Part shown: piece after piece, positions 1 through 11,586 of the stretch
Layout: every line of letters starts with the position of its first letter
How positions within the stretch are numbered: position 1 is the stretch's first letter
Origin: Cephalopachus bancanus
Taxonomy: Eukaryota > Chordata > Mammalia > Primates > Tarsiidae
NCBI GenBank assembly: GCA_027257055.1
Contig: JAPVLO010000182.1
Coordinates: 6,014,001-6,078,000, forward strand
Direction: 5' to 3'
Length of the DNA stretch: 64,000 nucleotides
The notes under the pieces: generated by a model
The model's database searches: none
What the model saw: only the letters and a program-made list of their open reading frames with translations
Told to the model about the DNA's origin: nothing
Made by a program: the position numbers and the translations under genes

Positions 1-334
1 GCCTCCTCGAGCTCGGCCCCGGCGGCGGCGGCGGCCCCGGCGGCGCCGGCGGGCCCCGGCGTCCCCGGGGGGGCGGCGGCGACGCCGGCTCCCGCGCCGG
101 CGCCGGCGCCGGCCCCGGCCCCCGCCCCGGGCCCCGCGGCGGGGCCGCCTCCCGGCCCGCCGGCCTCGCTCCTGGACACCTGCGCCGTGTGTCAGCAGAG
201 CCTGCAGAGCCGGCGCGAGGCGGAGCCCAAGCTGCTGCCGTGCCTGCACTCCTTCTGCCTGCGCTGCCTGCCCGAGCCGGAGCGCCAGCTCAGCGTGCCC
301 ATCCCGGGCGGCAGCAACGGCGACATCCAGCAAG
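1..334 (+). CDS. TRIM33: TRIM33 exon 1 (3' part): Ala/Pro-rich region and first half of RING finger
   Basis: TRIM33/TIF1-gamma is a nuclear E3 ligase that modifies SMAD4 and binds chromatin through a C-terminal PHD-bromodomain. Frame 1 is open from base 1. Codons 1-57 are nearly all Ala, Pro, Gly and Ser, with a run of Ala-Pro dipeptides at about 91-126. The RING begins with CAVC (Cys codons 181 and 190), followed by Cys 241, His 247, Cys 256 and Cys 265 in the order C-x-H-x2-C-x2-C. The segment ends at SNGDIQQ plus one base, and the donor is G|GTGAGC at 335. The last RING cysteines come from exon 2 (CPVC). The real start codon is outside the window; GTG 187, a possible ORF start, is an internal valine. 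Identification rests on recalled TRIM33 protein, not on a search. Confidence 0.95.
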
Positions 335-1000
335 GTGAGCGCCGCGCGGCCCCGCGGAGCCCCGCAGGGCCCGGCCGGCGCGGCCTCGGGGGGCCCCGGC
401 GGCGGACGGGCCCCGGACGCGGCGCCGCGACGCCGGGCCGCGGGCGCCGAGGGGGGATGCGGCGGGGGGGGGGCGGCGAGGGGGAGGGGCCCGCGCGAGG
501 CCGGCGCGCGCGGGGCGGACGCGGGCCGAGAGGGAGGGGTCGGGAGGCCCGTGGCGAGCGCGCCGGGGCGGAAGGGCCCGGCCGGGCAGGGGCGTCGGGG
601 CCGCGGGGCTGCGCGCCCGGCGGGAAGGGACCCGGCCTGTTCGCAGGCAAATGGAGGCGGGTGGAAGACGGCGGAGAGCCTGGGGCCGAAGGCCGGCGCC
701 GGGCAGAAGACGGTTTTAGGGTGACACCGGGCGGGAGGAGCTTGGGAAGTCCGAGGAGCTGGGAGCCTGGCTGGGGAACGTCCCGAGGTCTGGGGGAGGA
801 GGAGGAGCGAACTTGGAAGGAAGTTGGAACTAGCGAGAGCCGGGCAGGCGTTCGTTTCGTTCATTGTGCCTGCGCGAGCCCCTGGTGTGCGGGTGAAGCG
901 GTCAGTGAAGACCGGGGAGACACAGGTAACGAGCTCGCCGCGGCGGCGGGTACGCGGGCCAGTGGTGGTGGCACCACGGAGGGAGGGCCGGGGGAACGTC
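1..1000. promoter_or_regulatory. TRIM33: CpG island at the TRIM33 5' end
   Basis: The first kilobase is extremely GC- and CpG-rich, dense with GGCGGCGGC, CGCGCG and G-runs, and then falls off sharply to AT-rich repeat DNA after about position 1100. It covers exon 1 and the start of intron 1, as expected for a broadly expressed gene with a CpG-island promoter. The core promoter and start codon lie upstream of the window. Confidence 0.85.
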
Positions 1001-1690
1001 ACGGAAAAGGAAATCCCTGAGTGGGTTTCTCTGAAGGGTGAGAACCTCGCAGGGTCGAGGGTTTTCGGGGCGCAGGGCACCTCGTAGCCCCTGGCGCTAA
1101 GGCGGGTGTAGGTGATTGGTGGAAATGAGTCCTGGTTGCTGGGCAGAATGGGTGAGGGGTCCACAAACCCTTTTCTGAAACCCTCGCCACCAGATGTGTT
1201 TTGGCCTTAAGAATATTTTGGAATTTTTCTTTTTCCTGGTAAGATACTTGGTGGGATCTGGTTTAACAACCCGATAACAAACACGTGAATGTTTCCGCAT
1301 TGAAATATGTGAAGATCGCACTAATGGGATAAGTAAGCAATACGCAGCCTCCTGAAATTCAGAGCGGTTTTGTTGTAAACTTTTGAGACAACTTAAAATT
1401 TCAAAGCCTTTGCTTTTCAGAACTGCAGGTAAGAAATTGTGGACCTGTACTGAAGGGTTTGAAATTTGTCCTGTAGTGTATCCTGTCCAGTATGGACTGG
1501 AGGTGTTCCTGGAGGGCTTTTATATCAAGAGGATAAAAGGATAAGATTTGTGATCCAGAAAGATCAGATGGGGCACTTGAGGGATGAGGGAATGCAAGAC
1601 TGGAGGCAGGGAGACCAGTGAGAGAATTTTGGCAGTTATCTGAGTGAGAAATTATCATTTGCAGTGGCTAGTAAAGGACTGATGTCAGGT
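1000..1690. other. Intron 1 sequence without recognised feature
   Basis: Transition from CpG island to AT-richer DNA. I see no exon, repeat or RNA gene here. Confidence 0.4.
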
Positions 1691-1699
1691 ATTACAGAA

Positions 1700-2000
1700 G
1701 AAGGCATTTTGGTGTGGGCAGTAGAAGGGTTTGGATGCCTACTTTGCCACCTCCTACTTGTGACTTGGACAGATTGACTTTTCTTAGCTTCCATCTTTTT
1801 TTTAGGTAGGGTTTGTTAAGACAGAAAAATTCTCACATTGGGAGGGGACCGGAAAGAGGTTGCCCAGCCTCGGTTTTCTCATCTGTGAAACAGGGACAAA
1901 AGTACTTAGCTCATAGGGTTTTTGAGAGAATGAAGTGAGACAAACGTGTCCAGGGATTAGTATATGGTAGTTACTAACGAAATAACAAGCAGCTAGATTG
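1700..2000 (+). repeat. MIR SINE, interrupted by a small LTR-derived insert
   Basis: The MIR core is recognisable from TTTGCCACCTCCTACTTGTGAC to TTTTCTCATCTGTGAAACAGG and the following AGCTCATAGGGTTTTTGAGAG. A short A-tailed module splits it at about 1798-1865. Confidence 0.7.
1798..1865 (-). mobile_element. TINE-like LTR-derived mini-retroposon, family A copy 1
   Basis: Read on the minus strand it starts GGCAACCTCTTTCC, carries TTTTTCTGTCTTAACAAACC near its end and finishes in an A-tail (T-run at 1796-1803). It shares this organisation with copies at 26243 and 31246. A degenerate TSD is possible (AGCTTCCATCTTTT at 1786 and AGCCTCGGTTTT at 1866). It is the most diverged copy. Confidence 0.6.
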
Positions 2001-2553
2001 TTATTAGCAGTAACAGTTATAACTGGCATGGGAATGGAGGTGGAGGGGAATGTTCAGATTGGTGTAAGGGAAATATACATATCGACTGGGAATTCCAGGT
2101 TTCTTGTTGGTAGATGGCAGTGCTATTAACACAAATAGAAATTCAGGCACAGAAGCCAGGATATGAGAGTAGGGTGGGGGGAGGATGTAATGATTTCGGT
2201 TTTGGATGTTTTGACTTTGAAGTATTGAGACATGCAGGCAAGAATGTTAAGAGCAAGGTTTTGGTTGATGAAAAGGATACTAAGTGATAATAGGTGTATA
2301 GAGGATCACTGCTCATGGCCCCATAGGGATAGTAAGACACATGGGATTCGGTGTTCTTGTAGGAACCTGTAGGTGAGAGGTTTAGGGGGAACTCAATGTG
2401 TAAATTGTGTTTGATTGATCTGGCCGAGGCACTGAGGTTATGAAATTGGCTGTCTGAAAAGTTATGCAGGAGAGAGAATCATATGTAAATTCCCTCATTT
2501 CTTCATCCTGTGTTTAGCAGAAATAATTGGAAGGATTAAATACTGTCAGTCTT

Positions 2554-2844
2554 TTTTTCTTTTTTTGAGTTGGAGTTTCGCTCTGTCACCCAGACTGGAG
2601 TTCAGCGGCATGCTCACGGCCACTGCAGTCTCGACCTGCTGGGTTCAGGCGATCCTTCCGCCTCAGCCTTCCATGTAGTTGGAACCACAGGGCACACTAC
2701 CGTGCCCAGCTAATTTTTTGTTTTATTGTAGAGGCGAGGTCTTGCTAAGTTATCCTGACTGGTCTCCAACCCCTGGGCTCAGGCATTCCTTTGCCTCCAC
2801 GTCCCAAAGTGCTGAGATTACAGGTGTGAGCCACCGTGTCTGGC
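2554..2844 (-). mobile_element. Alu SINE
   Basis: Full-length antisense Alu flanked by a perfect 16-bp TSD, AAATACTGTCAGTCTT, at 2538-2553 and 2845-2860. Confidence 0.95.
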
Positions 2845-2999
2845 AAATACTGTCAGTCTTAAGTAGGGTTTCTTTCTAACCAATATCTAAAATAAGTTGA
2901 GTCTGGAATCCACCATGTTTAGGTAGCAAGTCTAGACAATAATTTGTCTGTATTAACTTCTGTAAGTGCCCTTTGCTCCTTAAAAAAGAGAGCAACTGT

Positions 3000-3185
3000 G
3001 CTGGAAAGAATACTAGATTTGGTGTTAGGAGACATCGTTGTTACTTACCTGTTTTACTCAAAAGGAAGTTCATACTATTTCTGGCCTCAGTTTATCTCTA
3101 AAATGTAGCTAATAGTTGTTCACTTGTATCTCTTTGAGGCAAATTAAATAATAAATGTGAAATGCTTTATAACCGAATGCTTAAA
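3000..3185 (+). repeat. MIR SINE fragment
   Basis: Diverged MIR: GGTGTTAGGAGACATC ... TGGCCTCAGTTTATCTCTAAAATG ... followed by a decayed 3' part. Confidence 0.5.
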
Positions 3186-3269
3186 AATTCAAAGTATTAT
3201 TGAACAATATTGTATTTCATCTTCTCTGGTCTAGAAAATCATAGCTAATGGTTTTAATTTGCTGTCTTT

Positions 3270-3559
3270 CTTTTTTTTTTTGAGTTGGAGTCTCACTCTG
3301 TCGCCCAGACTGGAGTGCGGTGGCCATTCCCGGCCACCGCAGCCTCGACCTGCTGGGCTCCGGTGATCCTTCTGCCTCAGCCTTCCAAGGAGCTGGAACT
3401 ACAGGCGTACGCCACCACGCCTGGCTAATTTTTGATTTATTGTAGAAATGAGGTCTCACTAAGTTGCCCAGGCAGGTCTCGAACCCACGGGCTCAGGCAA
3501 TCCACTCACCTTAGCCTCCCAAAGCGCTGGAATTACAGGCTGAGCCACCGAGCCCGGCT
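3270..3559 (-). mobile_element. Alu SINE
   Basis: T-run, GAGTTGGAGTCTCACTCTG at the 5' edge and GAGCCACCGAGCCCGGCTT at the 3' edge. Complete dimer of the dominant type. Confidence 0.95.
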
Positions 3560-3673
3560 TGCTTTCTCAAGTGGTTTTGAAACTGATGAGTATAATGTCC
3601 ATTTTCTTAACTGGCATTTTTTCTATTTTTCTTAATACACTTATTCCCGTGCACTGACTGTTCCCTCGAGATC

Positions 3674-3836
3674 TCAGCGGCTCTGAGTGTGGTTCTTGGA
3701 CCAGCAGCATCAGTATCATCTGCTGCCTTGTTAGGAATACAAACTCTTGGGCTGCCCTCCACACCTTCTGACCGGCAGTCCAGTTTAGCAAGTCCTCCAG
3801 GTGATTCTGGTGCTCGTTTAGGCTTGAGAATCACTT
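3674..3836. repeat. MER5A (hAT-Charlie non-autonomous transposon)
   Basis: Matches the remembered MER5A body: GACCAGCAGCATCAGTATCA, TTGTTAGGAATACAAA, AAGTCCTCCAGGTGATTCTG and end GAGAATCACT. Confidence 0.8.
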
Positions 3837-4019
3837 GTTCTTGAGTGAAAGGCTCTTGGCTTCAAATGGTCTCCACCGTTTTTTTTTTTGACTACTCATT
3901 TTGAAGGAGTCCTCCAGATCATTTTCTGACTACCACCTTTTTTCCCACAGCTAAAATCCAAAATGGTTATTTTTGTTTGCTTGCTTGACTCGTTTGCTTT
4001 TTGTTTAATAAATAGCTTT

Positions 4020-4190
4020 TGAATGAATAATAATCACCTCGGGAGCTTATTAAAATGCTAATTTGAGCGTTGCTTCAGAGACTGGTTCAGTTGATTTGAG
4101 GATGACTCCATATATCTGCACTTTTAACAAGTACCTTGTGATTCTTCTGATGCAGGTGATACCTACTACGCTTTGAGAAACATGGTTTTC
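4020..4190. repeat. MER5-like fragment
   Basis: Decayed copy with ATCACCTCGGGAGCTTATTA and CTTTGAGAAACATG, resembling MER5-group hAT elements. Confidence 0.45.
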
Positions 4191-4303
4191 AATATTAAGG
4201 ATAAAATCGGACCTATTTACTGTTGGAGCATTTGGAAAATCAAAATAGATAAATTAGTTAATATTTGTAGAATTATAACAGTGTGTTTTTTAAAGTGCTT
4301 TTG

Positions 4304-4585
4304 TGGGCCAGGTGTGGTGGCTCACGTCTGTAGTCCCAGTATTTTGGGAGGTCGAGGTGGGAGGATTGCTTGAGCCCAGGAGTTGGAGACCAGCCTTGCC
4401 AACATAGACCTTATCTTTACATAATATCAAAAATCTAGTCAAGCGTGGTGCTGTCTACCTGTAATTTCGGCTACTCGGGAGGCTGTGGTGGAAGGATCGC
4501 CTGAGGAGGTGGAGGATGCTGTGATTATGCCACTGTACTCTGGCCTGGGCAACAGAGTGAATCCCCAATTCAGAATACAAACAAA
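4304..4585 (+). mobile_element. Alu SINE (old)
   Basis: Sense, diverged, from GGGCCAGGTGTGGTGGCTCA to CTGGGCAACAGAGTGA, followed by a decayed tail that runs toward the GT repeat. Confidence 0.9.
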
Positions 4586-4591
4586 AAGTGC

Positions 4592-4592
<1 letters not shown>

Positions 4593-4636
<44 letters not shown>
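4593..4636. repeat. (GT)n microsatellite
   Basis: About 20 GT units just downstream of an old Alu tail. Confidence 0.95.
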
Positions 4637-4638
<2 letters not shown>

Positions 4639-4712
4639 TTTTTTAGGTTGAGACAGAATCACTATCATAGTGGGTGTATGTAAATCTATAGTGTATCAAT
4701 TAAAATACAAAT

Positions 4713-4815
4713 TGGCTACTAGGGAGACCGAGTCAGGAGGAGCCCTTGAGGCCAGAAGTTCAAGACAAGCCTGAGTAACATAGCAAGACTTTGTCCCCCC
4801 CCCAATAAAAAACAA
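4713..4815 (+). mobile_element. Alu monomer fragment
   Basis: Left-arm-like piece: GGAGACCGAGTCAGGAGGAG ... AACATAGCAAGACTTTGTC with an A-rich end. Could be a FLAM-type monomer. Confidence 0.6.
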
Positions 4816-4819
4816 AATT

Positions 4820-5510
4820 TATATTGATGCACTTGAACAAATTCTCAATGGTTTCTTAAAACAGGTGACACTTGTAGTATGGCACATCTGAGACAGCATA
4901 ATGATATGGCTGAAGAACTGGATTGATACTAAGTTGCATTGGGTTCTGCTATTAATTAATTATCTCTTGGTCAAGATATCTAGGCAGCCTCTTCAGGCCT
5001 TCTGCAATATGAAGAGACTGAGTTGCTGTCAAATTTTGATTCTGTTGTCTTTTATGCTAATTTTCTACATCCACATAAGTTTAATTTTCTTAGTTTGTGG
5101 AAAGTGATGGAAGAATCAACACGAAAAGATGGTTCTGTTTCTGAATTCTTCAACTTACTATGAAAAAGTCTGAGATGTCAGCGATCTGGTTAAGTGGGAA
5201 AGATCTCTGAGTGTTTGTGAGGATCACTTCCTTCTTCTGTCTGTTCATCACAAACCATGGTGAGCCACTCACGGGAGTTTTCGGTTTGAGTCCTTGAAAC
5301 TTCTTGTCCCTGGAGTATGTTGTATGGCAGTTCTAGCTTTACAGTGTGACTTATCTGTTTGGGGACTTCTTAGGCCTTACTTTCTCTAGTGTCCTATTCG
5401 ATGGAAACAAACTTGAGTTTTTGAATGATAATGCGGTACTACACCAGCAACCATTCATCAAATATGTGTCAAAGAAAGTTGAAACACTTCTTAACAAATT
5501 CTAGCATTGT
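4820..5510. other. Intron sequence without recognised feature
   Basis: Moderately AT-rich. A 68-codon open stretch at 4901-5107 has no recognisable homology and I do not call it. Confidence 0.3.
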
Positions 5511-5715
5511 GGTCAGACTGTCTGAATTCATATTTGAGCTCTACCATTTACTACTTGAATGACTATGGATAAGATACTTAACATCTGTAAATTGGGAGCA
5601 ATAATTATACCTACCTAATAGTGTTATTGTGAGAATTAAATGAGTTAATACATTTGCAGGGTATATTTATTGGGCTTACACAGAAATAATGGATAACTAT
5701 TATTTCGGTTCCGTT
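5510..5715 (+). repeat. MIR SINE
   Basis: GTCTGAATTCATATTTGAGC, ATCTGTAAATTGGGAGCAAT and GAGAATTAAATGAGTTAATA follow the MIR consensus in order. Confidence 0.75.
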
Positions 5716-5849
5716 CCATTTGTCCCCCATTGTATTTGTGACTATCTCTATCTCACGGTGAACAGAAAGAAGAGGTAGGGGAGTAAACTGTTGGTGGTCT
5801 TCCAGGCTTTTCTGATACTTGCTGATGTGTAGTGCATGCCTGACAATCT

Positions 5850-6139
5850 TTTTTTTTTTTGAGTTGGGGTCTCACTCTGTCACCCAGACTGGAGCGCAGT
5901 GGCTGCTCCCAGCCACCGCAGCCTCCACCTACTGGGCTCCTGCGATCCTTCTGCCTCAGCCTTCCCAGTAACTGGAACTACAGGCGTGTACTACCACGCC
6001 CGGCTCATTTTTTGATTTATCGTGGAGATGAGGTCTCGCCAAGTTGCCCAGGCGGGTCTCGAGCCCTCGGGCTCAGGCAATCCACTCACCTCAGCCTCCC
6101 AAAGGTGCGGGATTACAGGCTGAGCCACCGAGCCCGGCT
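5850..6139 (-). mobile_element. Alu SINE (tandem pair, copy 1)
   Basis: Complete antisense Alu abutting a second one at 6140. The pair is flanked by CCTGACAATC and CCTGATAATT, a diverged TSD. Confidence 0.93.
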
Positions 6140-6434
6140 TTTTTTTTGTTTTTTGAGTTGGAGTCTTACTCTGTCACCCAACTGGAGTGCAGTGGCACAC
6201 TTCCGGCCACCGCAGCCTCGACCTGCTGGGCTCCGGCGATCCTTCTGCTTCAGCCTTCTGAGTACTTCCGAGTAGCTGGAAGTACAGGTGCGCGCTACCA
6301 CACCCGGCTAATTTTTTGATTTATTGTAGAGATGAGGTCTCGCCAGGTGGGTCTCGAACCCGTGGGCTCAGGCAATTCACTCACCTCGATCTCCCAAAGC
6401 GCGGGATTACAGGCTGAGCCACCAAGTAGGGCTA
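6140..6434 (-). mobile_element. Alu SINE (tandem pair, copy 2)
   Basis: Antisense. It lacks part of the CCAAGTTGCCCAGG block (CGCCAGGTGGGTCTC instead). Confidence 0.93.
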
Positions 6435-6919
6435 TACCTGATAATTTGAGTCCCAAACTTCTCAAACTACCTAGAACTTGTTATGTAAAAACTTGTAAAC
6501 TAACGTCCTAAATCCTAACTCTTCATAATATCTAATATCTGTACATCAAAAATTCTAGTTAAGGGAATCTGCTTGCTTTCAGTGTCCTCATATATGCTTC
6601 TTTCAGTGGACCCTAAGTGAGAATACCTTAAAGCAGTGGTTCTCAAAGTGTGGTCCACAGAATGCGCGCATGGCAGTTGTGGTGGTGGTATCCATGTCTC
6701 TGAGACCGTTTTAGGGGCTCATAGGGTTAAAACTGTTTTCATAATTACACTAATTTATTATTTGCCTTATTCACTGTGCTGATGTTTACACTAATGGTGC
6801 AAAAGCAGTGATGGATAAAACTGCTGGCACCTTTGCATGAATTAAGATATTGGCTCCAAGCCATACGAAAAGTCACTGCATCCTTACTACCATACACTTG
6901 AGATAAAAACAAAAATAAG

Positions 6920-7512
<593 letters not shown>

Positions 7513-8206
7513 AGAAACTGTGCCTGTTTCACTTAATGCCCTTGATGAAGCAGTAAAAATTATTGTATTAAATGTAGTTAATTTTCTGTGGTGAAATGGG
7601 AAAAGTGCATAGAGTGCTTCTCCTATAGACTTAAGTATGAGAAGAACAAAATACTTGTACAATTCCAGACTGAAGTGGCCAGTTCTTGATTTTTAATGGA
7701 AAAGAATTTTTACTTGAAATAATGATTGACAAGCCATAGATTTTAGGCCTGGGTATTTGGCAGCCATTTTCTTAAAAATGAGTGAATTGAGCCTGTCACT
7801 TCCAGGGAAACAACTGACATTATATGTTGCCAATGATAAAAATTGAGCTTTTAAATGAAAATTAGAATTTTGGAAAACTTGTATTTGGTACCATGAGCTT
7901 GACAGTTTCTCAGTATTTAAAGGCTTTTCTGATGAGATTGGTAGTGACAGTGAATGTGGATTTTTAAAATATTGTGTAATTGTCAGCATTTGGAAGATAT
8001 GCATAGCTTATTGAACCAGTTTTTTTGGAACGAATTTTTTTAAATGACCAATGCACAGTGTTACAAAAAAATCATGCATAGAAAGCAGATTCAAAGTGCA
8101 AAAGAGATCAATAATAGACCTTAATGCAAAAGAATAGTAGCAGTTTATTGATAAGATTTGAGATTTCATGTTGCAACTGATGTTTAATAAGTAAATTTTC
8201 TTTTTT

Positions 8207-8416
8207 CCAGCCTAGGCAACACAGCGAGATCTTGTTTCTAAAAATAATAAAAAAAATTAGCCAAGTGTGTTGGCGTGGGTACCTCTAGTCTCAGCTGCTT
8301 GAAAAGTTGAGACAGAAGGATCACCTGAGTCCAGGAGGTTGAGGCTGCTGTGAGCTGTGATCCTGCCACTGCACTTCAGCCTGGGTGACAGAGAGACCGT
8401 CACTCAAAAAAAAGCA
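8207..8416 (+). mobile_element. Alu SINE, 5'-truncated
   Basis: Begins within the left arm at CCAGCCTAGGCAACACAGCG and runs to the A-tail. Confidence 0.88.
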
Positions 8417-8500
8417 AATATACTTTAAAATTTTTTATGTTATATCAAGGAAAAATATCCACACAGTGATCTGAAAAGTCTGTTAAAATATAATTTTCAG

Positions 8501-8784
8501 GCCGGCTGTGGTGGCTCAGCCTGTAATCCCAGCGCTTTGGGAGGCCGAGGTAAGTGGATTGCCTGAGCCCGTGGGTTCGAGACCTGCCTGGGCAACTTGG
8601 TGAGACCTCATCTCTACAATAAATCAAAAATTAGCTGGGCGTGGTAGCGTACGCCTGTAGTTCCAGCTACTCGGAAGGCTGAGGCGGAAGGATCGCTGGA
8701 GCCCAGCAGGTTGAGGCTCTGGTGGCCGGGAGCGGCCACTGCATTCCAGTCTAGGTGACAGACTCCAACTCAAAAAAAAAAAAA
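8501..8784 (+). mobile_element. Alu SINE
   Basis: Sense, complete, with the GGCTCAGCCTGTAATCCC 5' signature and a 12-A tail. Confidence 0.94.
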
Positions 8785-9029
8785 CAGAACAATGCCACTC
8801 TTTGCTAATATATATTTTTTTTCAGAAAATATAATTTTTCTGATAAAAATGTTTGAACATGTGTTTATTATTTAAAATGGATTAATGAAATGTTCTCACA
8901 TTTCTTCCATTTTTATTTCTAATACTGTACATATTGATAATCATAACCCATCTGAACAAAAATTGATTTTGTTCCTCAACTCTAAGAGTTTAAGAGAGGT
9001 CCCAAGACCAAAACATTTGAGACCTGCTT

Positions 9030-9612
9030 CCTTAAAGGAAAATAAGATGATAACGTAGAATCACTGGGCTAGTGGGAAGGCTGTCTGGCCATGGAGCAGT
9101 AGGAGACAGCAGGTTTATACATTTATAGTTCTTTGTTTTGGAGTGCCCATAACAATTCTTCGAGCCTGTATCTCAACAAATGTAAAATTGAAGAAAGCAC
9201 TTATCAACTGAAGTTGAGATTTTGTAAATGGCTCACTGTAGATCTACTAGTTTTTTAAATGTTTACGAAAGTTTGAGTTCCATCACTGTACTTTCCTGAG
9301 ACCAGTTAAGAGATCAACTCAGGGTGATAGGTGAATGAACTAATTTCTGTTTCTTCTGTGGATCGGTTGTACCTCTGTCCCTAGCCATTGGGTCCAGAAG
9401 GGAGTGGAAGAAAGAACAAGGATGAATAAATATAAATACACTATATTTAGAAATATAAATACACTGTTTTTAGAAAAATACTTAAAGCCTATGCCCCAGC
9501 GATGGGGTAAATAGCATGCACTATACGGTACTAATGAGCGTACATTGGGATGCTTATTATATGTGATTTATGCTCCTTCTGTGGGTTATTTGTCCATGTA
9601 TTTTATTTTCTT
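9030..9612. other. Intron sequence without recognised feature
   Basis: AT-rich. It holds a small local duplication of AAATATAAATACACT at about 9428-9468. No gene or RNA seen. Confidence 0.3.
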
Positions 9613-9912
9613 TCTTTTTTTTTTTTTTGAGTCAGAGTCTTGCTCTGTAGCCCAGGCTGGAGTATAGTGGCATGCTGCTTGTGGCCCCTCAGCCTCCACC
9701 TGCAGGGCTCAGGTGATCCTTCTGCCCCAGCCCCTAAGTAGCTGGAACTGTAGACACAGTGCCCCCATGCCTGGCTAATTTTTGATTTATTGTAGAGATG
9801 AGGTCTCGCCAAGTTGCCCAGACTGGGCTTGAACCCATGAATTCAGGCAGTTCTCCCACTTTGGCCTCCCAAAGTGCTAGGCTTTATAGGTGTGGGCCAC
9901 TGTACCCAGTCA
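9613..9912 (-). mobile_element. Alu SINE (older copy of a triple)
   Basis: Antisense and diverged (GAGTCAGAGTCTTGCTCTGT). Ends at CACTGTACCCAGTC immediately before AGGAATTTTT. Confidence 0.9.
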
Positions 9913-9916
9913 GGAA

Positions 9917-10201
9917 TTTTTTTTTTTTTTTTTGAGTTGGAGTCTCATTCTGTCACCGAAACTGGAGTGCAATGGCCGCTCCTGGCCACCGCAGCCTTGC
10001 CCCGCTGGGCTCCGGCGATCCTTCCACCTCAGCCTTCCGAGGACAGGCGCGCACTACCATGCCCAGCTAATTTTTGATTTATTGTAGAGATGTGGTCTCG
10101 CCAAGTTGCCCAGGCGGGTCTCGAACCCGCGGGCTCAGACAATCCACTCACCTCGGCCTCCCAGAGGCGCGGGATTACAGGCTGAGCCACCGAGACCGGC
10201 C
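9917..10201 (-). mobile_element. Alu SINE (triple, copy 2)
   Basis: Antisense. Flanked by AGGAATTTTT on both sides (9913 and 10202). Confidence 0.93.
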
Positions 10202-10205
10202 AGGA

Positions 10206-10516
10206 ATTTTTTTTTGATGTTGTTGTTTTTGAGTTGGAGTCTCACTCTGTCGCCCAGACTGGAGTGCATTGGCCGCTCCCGGCCACCGCAGTGTCGACCC
10301 GCTGGGCTCCAGCCATCCTTTTGCCTCAGTCTTCCAAGTAGCTGGAACTACAGGCGCGCGCTACCACGCCCAGCTAGTTATTTTGATTTATTGTGGAAAT
10401 GAGGTCTCGCCAAGTTGCCCAGGCGGGTCTCGAACCCTTGGGCTCAGGCAATCCACTCACCTCAGCCTCCCAAAGGCGTGGGATTACAGGCTGAGCCACC
10501 GAGCCTGGCCCGGCCA
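10206..10516 (-). mobile_element. Alu SINE (triple, copy 3)
   Basis: Antisense. It follows the second AGGAATTTTT and precedes a third at 10517, so two Alus share one target site. Confidence 0.93.
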
Positions 10517-10744
10517 GGAATTTTTAAAATTAAAAGTTTTTCCTCCTTATTTTGCTATTACTCCAGCTTTATAATAAGCAGTAAGCTTTATTGATTAATT
10601 CACTGCGCACCACGTATACCTTGCTCATCTTGAAGATATCTGGTCTGATTGTGACCTTTTGCTCTTTCTTATGCATTTTAGAATCACCTTATTCACTACT
10701 AAGTCGACCCTGAACATTTACCATAATATAAGAAAGGGATCAGC

Positions 10745-10912
10745 AGTAGCAGGAAGCTAGCGGGGTGGGGATAGGGCATAACATCAGTACGGGTGCCTGG
10801 TCTCAAACCAGACAAAGTGGGGACAAAGGGAGGCCAAACTTTGCCTGTGTGATGTCTACTTTTATATCTAACCCTGAGTTGTGCCCTACATCTTTAAAAC
10901 TTAAAAAAAAAT
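10745..10912 (+). mobile_element. L1 3' UTR end fragment
   Basis: Ends TATCTAACCCTGAGTTGTGC, CCTACATCTTTAAAAC plus an A-tail. The same terminus is seen at 41032, 58102 and 59875, and it resembles the remembered primate L1 3' end. The G-rich start (GGGGTGGGGATAGGGCATAA) fits an L1 3' UTR. Confidence 0.6.
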
Positions 10913-10946
10913 CGTCTTGTGGAAGTTTATTTAAACAACTTGTTAA

Positions 10947-11125
10947 GTTGTGTGTGGTGGTGTGTGCCTGTAGTCCCCACTATTCAGGAGGCTGAAGTGG
11001 GAGAATTGTTGGAGCCCAGGACTTGGAGGCTTTTATGTGCCATGGTTGCACCTGTGAGTAGCCACTGTGTTCCACCCTGGGCAACATAGACTACATTAAA
11101 AAAAACAATAGAAAAACAAAAAAAA
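10947..11125 (+). mobile_element. Alu right-monomer fragment
   Basis: Only the right arm is present, starting at GTGTGGTGGTGTGTGCCTGT and ending in an A-rich tail. Confidence 0.8.
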
Positions 11126-11280
11126 TTGTCAGTGTTTTTTGCTGGAGTTACTTTGAATGTATAGATTAATCTGGGGCTGGCACGGTGGCTTACACCTCTA
11201 CTCCCAGCACTTTGGGAGGCTGAGGCAGGAGGATTGTTTGAGTTCAGTAGTTCAAGACCAGTGGGAAACATGCGGGATTT

Positions 11281-11304
11281 GTGTGTGTGTGTGTGTGTGT
11301 GTGT
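11281..11304. repeat. (GT)n microsatellite in an Alu tail
   Basis: Twelve GT units replace the poly-T of the adjoining antisense Alu. Confidence 0.95.
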
Positions 11305-11586
11305 TTTGGAGTCTCACTCTGTCGCCCGGACTGGAGTGCAGTGGCCGCTCCCAGCCACCGCAGCCTCGACCCACTGGGCTCCGGCGACCCTTCCTCCTCA
11401 GCCTTCCAAGTAGCCGGAATTACAGGCATGTGCTACCACGCCCTGCTGATTTTTTTGATTTATTGCGGAGATGAGGTCTCACCAAGTTGCCCAGGTGGGT
11501 CTCGAACCCTCGGGCTCAGGCAATCCACTCACCTTAGCCTCCCAAAGCACGCGCGGGATTACAGGCTGAGCCACCGAGCCTGGCTC
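11305..11586 (-). mobile_element. Alu SINE nested in an older Alu
   Basis: Antisense. It starts TTTTGGAGTCTCACTCTGTC and ends GAGCCACCGAGCCTGGCTC, and its tail is now a GT microsatellite. Confidence 0.93.

Noticed and set aside
192..650. 152-codon antisense open frame over the CpG island
   Set aside because: Pro/Arg-rich translation of GC-rich DNA; stops are rare there in any frame and no domain is recognisable.
187..1020. 277-codon open frame beginning in exon 1
   Set aside because: It is the exon 1 frame read through the donor at 335 into GC-rich intron. The start is an internal GTG.
3885..3950. Possible further mini-retroposon after the T-run at about 3881
   Set aside because: CCACC-TTTTT occurs on both sides, but there is no polyadenylation-like signal or second copy to support it.
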